DNA of 64,000 nt from Urophycis tenuis (Eukaryota; Chordata; Actinopteri; Gadiformes; Phycidae), in assembly GCA_036785325.1 (NCBI GenBank), contig JAXIVH010000007.1, forward strand, positions 6,857,954 to 6,921,953, written 5' to 3'. The notes under the pieces were generated by a model that saw only the letters and a program-made list of their open reading frames with translations, had not been told where the DNA came from and made no database searches. The number at the start of each line of letters is the position of its first letter. Positions within the stretch are counted from its first letter, which is position 1. Below are positions 33,047 to 44,179 of the stretch, piece after piece. Made by a program: the position numbers and the translations under genes.

Positions 33047-33224
33047 GATGGCTCTCTGACTGTTGAATACGTCCTTTTCCCACCGAATAAGAGTGACCAC
33101 TGATCTCTGGGCTCGGATTTAGAATGGCTAACGATAAAATGAACGTTTTTCTTGCAGTTAATTAAAATATTTTTCGTTACCCTCTGATGGTTACAGGCTG
33201 CTATTTTTATATGTATATTATATT
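33047..33224 (+). pseudogene. 3'-end fragment of ndufb3 (duplication scar), unit 3
   Basis: Nearly identical to the fragment at 21,968-22,144, but without the Gypsy insertion; continues directly into ATATTAAGGAGGAACC. Confidence 0.85.
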
Positions 33225-34723
33225 AAGGAGGAACCAAACCTGTCAAGCTAGCATCATTTAAGTAATCAATGTAAACATAGACGTTGACATGAGCAGGTAA
33301 AGGCATGATTAATATTAATGCATGTTGTAAATATGCTATTTGTCGATAACAAAACCTTTTAGAATTGATTTCTTACCAATCAACTCTTCCCAGATTGATT
33401 TAGGGGATGCACTTTGACTGTCAATCCCAGCTGTGAATGCAGCACTTCTCAATGGTGAAGAAACACAGTGAGGGAGGCGACTGCACTGTTCTACACTTTC
33501 TGTTATCCCGTTACAACTCTCGAGTTGTCCCTACAGCAGCAGTAGTGGCAGGATGAAAGTCCATCTTCTGATCAATCCTGCTTTTTCTTTCTCATCACTC
33601 TCTTTAGGCATAGAGCAATGCACTTAAATGTTACCATGACGACAAGCATACCCACTGTCACCAGTAGCACAATCACATCCAAGCAGTGATACTGGAACCA
33701 GTTGAGGTTGTGGGCAGCAGCTCTGAGATGGCGAGCGCCTTTGTGTCTCATCACGTATTCGGTCCAGTAGACGGACAGCGCCAGGGGGTCCATAGGGCGA
33801 TCTTTATGGACCTTTGAAAGCTTCTTTAGTGTCTCCTTGTACCTGAGCACATGAGGCATGAAGTGATCAGCCCTGCCTTTAGTTCCATCAACATTAAAAG
33901 TTGAAAAACATTAAAATGAAAAACAGAGTGTGTATGTAGACGTTCAGTTACGCTATTCAACGAAGATCTACGCCTTTCATTTCATGACTAGAACCCGTTG
34001 GTGATGTGTGTGGTAGTCATGGTTCATAACAAGGTCCATTAACCGATTGGCTGTTTGTTCACCTGGTGTTGTTGATGACCGCGTCCAGTCCATGCAGGAG
34101 GTCGTCCACGGTGACAGTGGTGATGTCCAGGACCACGCCGGCTCCCCTGCTTGCCATTCGCTGGGCGTTGTCATGCTGGTCCCCTCCCAGTGGAAGCATC
34201 ACCATGGGAACCACGTGACACAGGGCCTCATAGATACCGTGAGAGCCGCAATGAGTGATGAAAGCACGGGCTCCAGGGTGCGCTAATAGAAACATACATG
34301 ATATATGTATGACACATGACAAAAGTCATTCAGATGTTGAGCTGTTATACAAAGGCCAACCACTTTCTGGATAAACTGGATATTACACAGGTAGTATTTA
34401 TCCCTCACCATACCCATGTGTTAGCTGAATACATTACATTGCCCCCCAAACTTTACCTAGTAGGGCATTCTGTGGTACCCACTTCATTATTTTCACGTTT
34501 TTTGGGAGATTGCTAGGAGCTGGACCTGTATACCGCCATATGACCTGTTGACGAAAGGTCCATGGTTATTTGCCTTGGGTTGCTGATTATGGTGTTGACA
34601 TAGTGATGCTGTTCTGTATGGGTGACCTGGTGGCTCCAAGGCTGGATTCCAAAACCTTTTCCTAATTCTCAAGCTGAGGCTTGATCACTCAAGCTTAGAG
34701 CAACAGCAGCATGAAGGAGCAAT

Positions 34724-35380
34724 AGGCGAGTTTCAGATGAGGCATGCGGCTTCGTTTGCCATGCTTCAGAATGCATTCTGGGATGAAAACGTCAGAAATA
34801 CCTCTGATGAACTTCCGATGCGACGATTCACCTGGCTTTCAAAACTCGCGTGTTTTCAGGAAAACAACTTCCGCCTGCTTTTCTGGCCATGTTCTCTCGA
34901 GCAAGTGCGGACATAAGACACTCCCCTCAACATCCTCTCAACTTTGCCCTGGTTGGTTGGAATACCGAAATTAAATTATCCACGTCAGAAGTGACGTTAC
35001 ACCTTTCAGAGAGGCGTGTCTGGTGCCCTCTCCCAAACTATGCATATTAAAAAGAGATTAAAAAGAGACGATTTTGTGAACTTTCACTTCATCACTCATC
35101 ATGCATTTTTTATTTTATTTATTTTATTTACACATTTCTCCACATAGCCAAGCCATTGTGCATGCAGAAAATTCATCGCATTTGCTCCTCAGCCTGCATC
35201 AGTAAGGGGAGATCCAATGCCTCAACTCGTCTGCTACGAAGAACGGAAGTTGTTGACGAGAAGTTCACCTGTGTCCGCCTTGACCAGACGGGAACTTGAC
35301 GTGATTATGACGAGTTCCGCCGGATCTTCTCAAGTCTCGTTGCAACAAATGCGCAAATGCAAACGATCTGAAACTCGCCT
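34724..35380. mobile_element. MITE-like DNA element with AGGCGAGTTTCAGAT ends
   Basis: 657 bp. The left end AGGCGAGTTTCAGAT matches the complement of the right end ATCTGAAACTCGCCT. AAT is repeated on both sides (34721-34723, 35381-35383). Copies 1 and 2 have the uninterrupted GGAGCAATGTGAAATTGG. No coding capacity. Confidence 0.75.
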
Positions 35381-35382
35381 AA

Positions 35383-35748
35383 TGTCACGGTCTGCCTGCC
35401 ACGCCCCCACCTCACCTGCTTTCCATTCGCCCAGCAGCGTCGCATCATCCCATTAGGTAGTTTACAAATCACTCCCGCTCAATTCGCCCGGTGCCAGATT
35501 GTCTTCGCTGTCTCTTTCATGCAAGCCTCTCCAGCAATTCTCCGATCGTCTTCCCCATTTTCGAGCCTGCCTGTCCCCGGCCACAAACTCTGTCTCGCTG
35601 TTTCTGATGTCCGCCTGCCCCGTCTGTCCGACCAGGGCCGTCCCCGTGTCACAAACTTTACCTCCCCGCTCCTGGCCCCCCCGCCGATCTCCCCCTCACC
35701 TGACCTCATATCCTGCGCTGTGATTGGGTCCTACCCTGACCCGTGACA
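35383..35748. mobile_element. Solo-LTR-like insertion (TGTCACGG...CCGTGACA)
   Basis: 366 bp bounded by TGTCACGG and CCGTGACA, C-rich inside. With the MITE removed, AGCAA stands on both sides (34718-34722 and 35749-35753), a 5-bp duplication typical of LTR elements. No matching second LTR or internal region in the window. Confidence 0.6.
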
Positions 35749-36371
35749 AGCAATGTAGAATTGGGACTAATTATGACAGCTGAGTTGCAACGCAAGTCTC
35801 GTACCTTTTGTGGGATTCTTCTGAAGGCTTCTACAAAGATGGCTGTTGTCTCTTCTGGCAGACTTGACACCATGGAGCCAAGGGTGAAAACTACAAAGCC
35901 ATGTTCTGCAGAAACCCACGGCTCCATTTCCTGCACACAAGGTACACACTCAGTATTGAGTGAAGCCCTTTGGGATGGTCTTTTCAGAAGGACGTACACA
36001 GATGCACAAACACTTGACCCTATGGCCCTACCTCTGGCAGGGGGCTCTTCACTTCACAGTTGATCCCTCCCACCAACACTGCGTTGGGCATCAGAGGGCG
36101 AGGGAACTCCAGCGAAAAGTCAATCCTGTACAGAAAAACACCCACTATTTCACTATTTCACTCACAACGTGAGAGACCACTTTGCAATGAAAACATACTG
36201 TACTATAATCTCTGCTGTCATTACCTTTGCAACCAGATATCAGTCTCAGAGAGGACCTCAGCTATTCCCACATCCTCTTCCAGGAATCGCTGGGCGATAG
36301 TGTGGAAGTGCCAGTAGAATAGTCGACACATCACTGGCTCCAATGTTCCCACCTGCCACAGATTAACTAGT

Positions 36372-36419
36372 AATCACTCTCTGTTTATAGGTCATTCGAT
36401 TGGTGAATCCAGTGAAAAA
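36372..36419 (-). pseudogene. Remnant of UGT copy 3 exon 3
   Basis: About 48 bp matching 16,199-16,250 (ACTCTCTGTTTA...GGTCATTCGAT...GGTGAATCCAGTGAAAA), after which similarity ends abruptly. Confidence 0.75.
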
Positions 36420-36423
36420 GTGC

Positions 36424-36666
36424 ATTATGCATTTAGTGGTCAATATTGATCAAGTTGGGTATCAACATAAAGCATTCGACATGTTATATAATCTAAAGTA
36501 AAATTATGTGTCTAGACGTATTATTATATAGTACCTACTGTATATGGCCTGAAATAGCCATTTGTGTATTCCATAGGGTATAGCCCATGGGCTAGTAGGG
36601 GTCAACCTGTGCCAACCCACTACTGCACTTAATTGTATTTTCATTATTGACCACTAAATGCATAAA
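36424..36666. mobile_element. Short inverted-repeat element
   Basis: TATGCATTTAGTGGTCAAT near 36,429 is the complement of ATTGACCACTAAATGCATA near 36,648, bounding about 240 bp of AT-rich sequence. MITE-like; the target duplication is not clear. Confidence 0.55.
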
Positions 36667-38038
36667 CAATAGACAATTTCATCTCGCAAATGTCTTAAAA
36701 TCTGTATTTTTGCCCCCACTGCATACCGGTCATAGGTATAGTGGGAATGAGTTTATTTCTTGTTTTTCTTGATTTTTCTTCTCTGGGAGCAGGGCTACAA
36801 GAAAATACCCATGAAGTTGAGTCAGAAGGGGCTGCATGTCGACCCTAGCCCATGGTTTTCCTGTTGTTTTCTTCCTGTTGTTTTCGACCCTAGCCCAATT
36901 TTTTTCCTGTTGTTTTCTTGTTGTTAGTGTTCGTTGACACGGAATTCACCATAGGCAGGATATAGGAATTCACAGGCAGTGCGCTAAGATATGGAAGCAA
37001 ATCGTGACCAAAATTTAAATGAAAATGCATTTGCAGAAATGCTTTTTCATTTTAAGAATGTGACTGCTTTATTTGACTCGTAAATACAATTAATACTCAA
37101 TCATCCTATTTGCATTTGCATTTTCTTCTTCAAGACTGCTCATTCATTCACTTAATTAAAATGAAAAAGAAAAAGACATTTGAGATTAAATTTTCAAAAT
37201 ATGCCCCAGCAAATAGAAACCAAAATTCAATTTGAAATGTAAAATTTGAAAATTCAAATGCATTTGCAAAAATGCTTTTTCATTTTAAGAATGTGACTGC
37301 TTTATTTCACTCATAAATAAAATTAATAATCAATCATCCAATTTGCATTTGCATTTTCTTCTTCAAGACTGCACGCCATAATCAAAAAGAAAACAAAGCG
37401 GACATTGCTTTTTCGTTTTCGTGGTCTGCCCCGCAAAATACTGCCCACAACTCGAAAACGAAAAAGCAATCTGAGCGACGCAGGAGAGTGACGTCAGTAG
37501 CCGCTCTTGTTCAGCTCCCTATTGCCTCGAACGGGGTGTTGATGGCTGGTCGTCCTCGTCCCATTTGAGGCTCCACAGCATCCAGTCGTTCCAGGACTGA
37601 AGAGAGGTTAACTAAGGCAACCTCGTTGCATAACTTCGGGGGGGAACAGAAACCCGAGAATAAAGTATCAAAATCTAAATTGGCACCGAGACTGTTTTTT
37701 GGTTGTTGTATATTTGAAATGAACATTAAATTGAATATTGGAAATAAAAATAAAATCGAAATAAATAAGTCGAAATAAAGTCGAAATTATTTTTTTGGTT
37801 TGACACTAGAAACGAATAATGAAATAACAAATTGTTAACGCATTGTGAGAGTTTTGCCACTGCGGTGGCAAAACAGAGGAGAGTTGTGATTTTGCCATCC
37901 AACCTTTTCCTAGTGATGGAGTCAGTCGACCAGCTGAGGTAGTTGAGCGGAGTGCTCGGGCAGGGCGTGGGGTTTCACTTCACCATGTCAGTTTTCAGTT
38001 CTTAATTGAAATTCAAAAGAACGAATTGTACACAGACC
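36667..38038. other. Non-coding sequence replacing UGT exons 2-3
   Basis: AT-rich. Contains a tandem duplication (37,027-37,139 and 37,261-37,372, about 113 bp, period 234) and a perfect hairpin with 18-bp stems (37,404-37,421 and 37,453-37,470, ATTGCTTTTTCGTTTTCG and complement). No gene seen. At 38,039-38,062 UGT intron 1 sequence resumes (GACAATGTTCAAGCGAGTTC). Confidence 0.6.
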
Positions 38039-38904
38039 GACAATGTTCAAGCGAGTTCTACTACTCTCTCTCTCTCTCTCTCTCTACACTCTAAAAAATA
38101 CTGGGTTGAAAACAACCCAAATTGGGTTATTCCCAAGCCAGTACCTGGTTCAATATAGGACAGAACACATACTGGGTTGATTTCACTTTTTGAGTTGGGT
38201 TGGAATTTTAACCCAGTATAAGGGTTACTTCGCCAAACCAAATATGGGTCATTCTGACACAAGTGTTGGGTTAATGCAACTCATTACTGGGTCAGGCCCA
38301 CTAGCCCAATATTGATTTAAATTGACCCCCTTGTTGGGTTGATATTTGACCCATTAATTTAGTTATTCTTTAATCTATGAAATTACTATATTTTTAATAA
38401 TAATAATAATAATAGACAATGCATACACTTCATTAATGTCACTGATTTTATTGAATAGCTGGTATATCTAGGTATTATAAAAAAAAATATTTTATTTTTA
38501 TTATTTTAATTATTTTAATTATTTTATTTTATTTTTAATTACATTATATATATTATAAAAACAAGCAATGATAATGTACAATATTTCATATTTCATTTAG
38601 GTTTTTTTTACAATTTACAATTACCCCAAACAACCTTGTATTAAAAATTAAGGCATACAACTGGAATAATAATAACAATACAAACAACAATACCAATAAC
38701 AACAATAACAAGCAAAAGTATTGACGATAATTGATTTCCTCATTTTAAAATATTAGAAAGAAAGAGAGAGAGAGAGAACGAGAGAGAGAATTCCCTGCAC
38801 ATGAGCGTTTACAAAAAATAAACGCATGGGGGCAATTTACCCCTGCCTCATTTAAAAAAATATTATCAAATAACTGGAATAACAATAACAAGCAACAATA
38901 ATTA

Positions 38905-38953
38905 TTAACAATAATTAATTTCTTCTTTAAAAATATTAGAGCGAGAGAGCGAG

Positions 38954-38994
<41 letters not shown>

Positions 38995-39886
38995 AAATCC
39001 CCTCATCGCATGAGCGTTTCCAAAAAAAAAAACACATGGGGCCACATTACCCCTCCCCATTCCATAAACTGCCTCCTGGAGGAACTGCCAAGCGGAGGAA
39101 CACTCCCTTGGAAAATTTATATCGAACACATAAAAAGCTTTAAAACAAACATCTACAGCTTGGACAACACTGTCCTGTTCCAGGGCCTGCCCATTTAGAA
39201 TGGTGAATGCTTGTGAGCAGAGCTTCTCGCCTCCCAACACAAGGGTGTAGGGGTATGCCCTGGTGTGCTCTGCTGCCTGAAGGTAATCCACCATGTTTGT
39301 TCCAACCTGCAAACAGTAATATTCCACAAATAAAGTACTTGAACGACAAAGACCAGCTGACTGATGTTTTTTAATAGATTTTACAATTACAAGGCCTGCA
39401 TTACTAGACCTAAGAGGCTGTGTGAGTCTAGGAATACTCACAGGCCTAAGATCGATGAAGGCCTTCATGGCGTCAGATAATGTAGTCCTCACGGTCTTTC
39501 GGCCCATCCTGAAGACTGCAGGTGGCATCAGGCTTGGCAGAACCCTCAGTGCAACGTAGTCCTTGGAGCCTGTAAAGAAAGAAAATTGTTTGACATAAGT
39601 ATCATAGTTTATCAGATGAGTAGCTTATGGCTCTAAAAATGCACAAATCCAAATGTAAGGGTTATGTTGATGTTATAGTTTATACCTTGTGACAAAGACT
39701 CTGTCTGCACGTGGAGCTTCCCCTCCCGCTGTGCCACATGAAGAACCTTCTCGCTGAACCTCCTCCAGGTCACAAACATTTTATCTGATGCCTCCTTATG
39801 AAGGACTTCGAAGTCCTGCGCAATCTGAGGGGGAGATGTAGAATAATTAATTACATCATATATCATCAAAACAAAAATAATAAGAT

Positions 39887-39948
<62 letters not shown>

Positions 39949-40282
39949 TACTAGAGTAGCGATTTCTAACGGCTATTTCACTATAGCTATTAGCTCGCTT
40001 GAGAATTAATGTTTTTCAGCAATTTCCAGCAATGTAGGTGGGACCAAAGTTTTACTTTCGGTGACGCAATTTGAGCAATTACCAATGAGAATGACGCAGA
40101 CCACTGATTGACAGATGATGACACCAACAAGCTCTTCCAGGCAAGGCTAGTCAACAGCAGCTATAAGCGACAAGCGTCTAAATGTATATGTGAACCCGGC
40201 TTGTGTGTGTACGTGAGAGAGAGAGTGTGAGAGAGTGTGTGAGAGAGAGAGAGTGTGTGAGAGAGAGTATGTGTGTGTGCGT

Positions 40283-40351
<69 letters not shown>

Positions 40352-40575
40352 AGATCAAGTGAGAGAGAGAGAGAGTATGAATGTAAGTGTGAGTTTTGTG
40401 TTTCTGCCCCAGTCTGACCCATACAAATTGCAAGACTGACAGAAAGATTTGAGGTGCACTGAGGTACATACCATGCCTGGACACAGGAGTCGGGGGAACT
40501 CTTGGAGGGCCTCGGCAATTAATTTGCCTGTGTTCTTGCGAAGCCACTCGGCACGGTAAACAGCGGTCGCTAATT
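38905..40575 (-). pseudogene. Spliced gene resembling fish SAMD3-like proteins, carried in the transposon
   Basis: Exons on the minus strand: about 40472-40575, 39686-39824, 39442-39569 and 38905-39307, joined by good GT-AG sites. Products include NTGKLIAEALQEFPRLLCPG, IAQDFEVLHKEASDKMFVTW, SKDYVALRVLPSLMPPAVFR, TLSDAMKAFIDLRP joined to VGTNMVDYLQAAEH, and VVQAVDVCFKAFYVFDINFP. From memory this pattern (FIDL.P.GT, VDVCFKAFYVFD) is a multi-copy fish family often labelled SAM domain-containing 3-like, of unknown function. The last exon runs into a (GA)n repeat, so its natural end may be altered. No start exon found. Confidence 0.6.
39891..39945. repeat. (GA)n microsatellite
   Basis: Pure GA run in an intron of the transposon-borne gene. 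Further GA-rich runs lie at 38,938-38,990 and 40,206-40,376. Confidence 0.95.
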
Positions 40576-41004
40576 TTTAGTAGCAATTGGCTATGAATCG
40601 CGCGCAAAGCAGCATGTGAAGAACCAGACGCCATTTGATAGACATTCGTAGCGCCCAATAAACGGCTCTAGGCATTCGTAAACCACGCCTCAAATACGAG
40701 AAAATGCACACCTAGTTCCCAGACCACCATCTCATCGAGATGTGGACGCGTCAGCCAGGCTAGGCTGTCTTTGCAGTGAGAATGAAATCGCGCGCAAAGC
40801 AGCATGGGAATTCCCAGGCTAGTATTTTTTATATTTCACGAATAAAACTCACTGTTACATGATCTTTGTTATCAAATGTGTGTGTTCTTCATTGGTTTCT
40901 AGGAAAGACAGTGAGACTTGAAATAGGTGACTTGTAATATCATTTGTATAATAGTGTAACGTCCTGGATGTTTTTCATGTGTGTAGTGTAAGTTCTTGTA
41001 TAAT

Positions 41005-41060
41005 GACAGACAGACAGACATACTTTATTGATCCCTGAGGGAAATTGCGTTTGTCACAGT
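41005..41060 (-). mobile_element. Reversed LINE 3' tail inside the transposon
   Basis: (ACAG)n then TACTTTATTGATCCCTGAGG GAAATT, the complement of the tail seen at 3,025-3,070. Confidence 0.5.
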
Positions 41061-41771
41061 ACTCCAGTAAAAGGTAAAATAAAATAAAACAAAGAGGACA
41101 CTCTACATATAGTAAGAGTTAGGTTACAAAATCACCTACTGGATATGGATAAACCACTAAAATCGGCGTAATCGTGTTTAATCGCAAGCAAATCCCATAA
41201 TGCACTGGTACCGGTCGGGCGCATACAAATCCCAGAAGGCACCTGTGCGTGATCGCCGCGCCTTCCCGCGGGCAGCAGCGAGACGTACTTGGAGAAGTCT
41301 TAACTCAGAAACGTGAATGGTCATTGGTTACCTGGTAACTATTTGTAGTGAACCGCCCACAAAGTTGGTATAAAAGCAATATGTTGTGCCACTCACTCAC
41401 TACCTCAGAGAGAAATATTCTCCAGTCAAATATTAAAGCTATCATGCTACAACATTAGCCAACTAGCATTAGCGAGAATGAGCTACACTTGCGCTAGCCT
41501 TATAGCATGCATGAATCATAGTTATAGCTAAATCACTGTTGCTAAATGGATTATCAGAGCTAAAATACTCCTCGTATCCGGCAATGCTGACTAAGTGTGG
41601 ATATTACGTTATGTTTCTGTCGAAGACAGAGGTAGTGTTCTGAAAAATGAGAAATTACAAACCTTAAACGTTTCCAAACGTAGTCTCCCCCCTCAGAAGA
41701 AAGGAAAAAGACCGTTGGAAGATGAATTCGCGCTCAAATATGCTGTTGGACCCAGTTACATGGTGGTGGCA

Positions 41772-41878
41772 GCCCAGTACCTGGGTCATAGTAGGTAAAT
41801 GACCCAGTACCTGGGTCATAGTAGGCAAATGACCCAGTACCTGGGTCATAGTAGGCAAATGACCCAGTACCTGGGTTC
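41772..41878. repeat. 30-bp tandem repeat with palindromic core
   Basis: Four copies of a unit containing GACCCAGTACCTGGGTC, itself a near-perfect palindrome, separated by ATAGTAGGCAAAT. Confidence 0.9.
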
Positions 41879-42084
41879 GAGGTGAAAGACATTCATTCAT
41901 TTAGTTAAGTTTTGCTTTTGCAGTAATATAGTTCAGTCGATATGCAGTGATACACCCCTGTTTGTTGTCGATATAAGTCTATGGTCAAAATGTTTGTAAA
42001 CGAAGTCGCGATAACCGTGGTGGTATGAGCTAAATGCTGTTGGAGAGCACGCAGTGCAAATCGATGAGATGATGAGACACTAGC

Positions 42085-43118
42085 CCTTTTCATACTGAAC
42101 TTCAAGCCGCCGATTCGGCGGCTTGAAGTTGAAAGCTCGCTCCGAGCTTTCATACTGGAGGCGGCCAATTGGTGGCGTGTTTTACGCCGGCGATTAGACT
42201 CCTCTGGGGGTACACTTATCGGCGGCTCCACTGCAGTGTGAATGCAAGGCATCAAGTGAGCCGGCGTTTCTGTGAGATGGGCGGAGGTGTCGATGACGCG
42301 GGTTGTGCGACCCACAGCCGGAACGGAACGCGTATTTACGAATCCTACTATGGCCACGCCAATTCCCGCCCTATGCCTACGCCTGATTGGCTGAGCTATT
42401 TGTGTACACGCCGCTGCACTCTGCTATTCCGCGTGTCCGCATCGTTGTTGTTATTGATTGCCTTATTGACACGCAAGGAATATACCTTTCGAATTCTGTT
42501 TACAATGCCCTTTTAGCACTACTATCATATATCATATGTGATATCATAATCTATGCCTACATTTTACATACTCCAACATCGTACAAAGAAGCCTTACTTA
42601 TCCAAGTGCAAATAGCTCAGCCAATCAGGCGTAGGCATAGGGCGGGACTTGGCGTGGCCACAGTCGGATTCGTAAATACGCAGCCGGAACATTTAAAATC
42701 GGCAAACAGCTGTCAGATCATCGCCACGACGCCCGGCGTATCCTCGGCTGTGTTCCTCTTGTTTGTTGTCTCGTGTCTTTCATAGCTAACATCGCTATTT
42801 GATGGCCTAAAAAAATAACAACTTAATTCGCGATTGAATTTAATGCAAAATGCGCAGTGCATTGGATTGGACCGCAGTTCTTGCTCTTGCTCTGGCGTCA
42901 TTTTTGTTGTTTTGAAAATGAGTGTCACGAGACTAAATACTCTTCCGACGCCTATGTTGTACGTCACTGTTTAACTTCACACCCAGTGCTTGCATGTTTA
43001 CGCCTACACCTAGACGGCTTATTTGAAAGGAGGAATATTGCGCCTCCGTTTCACAGACAGAGCCGCCTAATCGGCAGCTCCACCACCTCCAATGACCCGG
43101 CGTTCAGTATAACGTAAA
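42085..43118. mobile_element. Nested inverted-repeat element(s)
   Basis: TTCATACTGAAC near 42,090 pairs loosely with GTTCAGTATAAC near 43,104, next to GCCGCC/GGCGGC-rich ends. Inside, 42,329-42,404 and 42,611-42,690 are reverse complements for about 75 bp (GCCAATCAGGCGTAGGCATA and complement). No coding potential. Confidence 0.5.
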
Positions 43119-44179
43119 GAACGTACAGAAAAATAAAATAAAATCTAGAATAAAAATGTGTTTCATCTTCTTCTGTCATCAATATAAGTTAGTGTTTGAA
43201 GTGATTTGACTGTGTTTGGTTTGTTTTTGTTTTTTAATTGATCACCAAAATAGGCTATATCTCATCATGAAAACCCAAACATGCATGTAACCAAACCCCT
43301 GGGTTAAAATAATCATTGGTTGGGTTATTCAAATCAAGGAAGATGCCAAAACCATTAACCCAACAACTGGGTTGCTGAAAGTAACCCAATATGGGTTGAA
43401 TATACACAATACAGGGTTAAACAGCCTCGACCCAGTGGTTGGGTTAATAAAATAACCCAGTGTTTTTTAGAGTGTATGTTCTATCGCTCTCTCTCTCTCT
43501 CTCTCTCTACTATGTTATTTATGTTACGACAAATTCAATGAAATGTTTTGGCTGTGGACAGTTGGGACATCTCTTAAGAGCCTGCCCTCAAACTCGGAAA
43601 ACCCCTAATAATGAAGGCGCAACACAGAACAAAGACGTGGATTCTGGTGGCGTAGATACAGTCAGTCAGTACGTTTACATGCAGCAAGAAATTCGAATTT
43701 CTAATCGTATAAGACATCGTTCGGACTTTTTAAGTGCATGTAAACACCTTAATGCGACCTACTTCGGACCTATTTCGGACATCTAAAATCGGATAACTAC
43801 ACCTGGATAATTCGATCATAGTCGGACTTTTAACGGTATGTACTCAGCAATCGGATCTGAATCAGAGTTTGCATTCTGCGCACGCGCAGTGCCATTCTGC
43901 ACATGCGCAGCGCCACATAGCGTCCAGAGTCAGCCCATGCTCCGGCTGTTAATCTGATTCTCTGAACGGCATGTATACTCGGACAAGTGATCCGGTCTTA
44001 CGCATGTCATTATCTGATCCGATCAGAAATTCGAATTTCGGACTTCCGGTCGGGATCCGGTATGTAGTGGCTGCACTAGTCTCGCTCTCCCCCTACATTT
44101 TAAAAAAAACTCTGAACTTTCAACACCCCGAAACTTAAAAAATACCCCGAGTCGACAGGCAAGAAGGGACTTTGCTGAA

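Larger units (their letters stand above)
33572..36352 (-). pseudogene. UDP-glucuronosyltransferase, copy 3, exons 4-9 (broken gene)
   Basis: Exons 36225-36352, 36032-36125, 35805-35930, 34457-34544, 34063-34282 and 33572-33842 keep the sizes of copies 1 and 2 and their splice sites. Protein differences: FITHCGSHGIYEALCHVVPM in the donor-site signature, closer to the family norm than copies 1 and 2. Beyond exon 4 only the 3' end of exon 3 is left (about 36,372-36,419), exon 2 is absent, and exon 1 is 21 kb away at 57,491-58,012. Two stacked insertions (34,724-35,748) lie in the intron between exons 6 and 7. A normal transcript is unlikely. Confidence 0.85.
38087..43474. mobile_element. TA-flanked 5.4-kb DNA transposon in a (CT)n tract
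   Basis: Left end CACTCTAAAAAATACTGGGTT is the complement of the right end with one mismatch. TA on both sides (38085-38086, 43475-43476) is the apparent target duplication. Many short TGGGTT/AACCCA motifs repeat near both ends. Carries spliced minus-strand coding exons, GA microsatellites, a palindromic tandem repeat and a nested inverted-repeat element. I do not recognise a transposase, so the superfamily is open. Confidence 0.75.
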
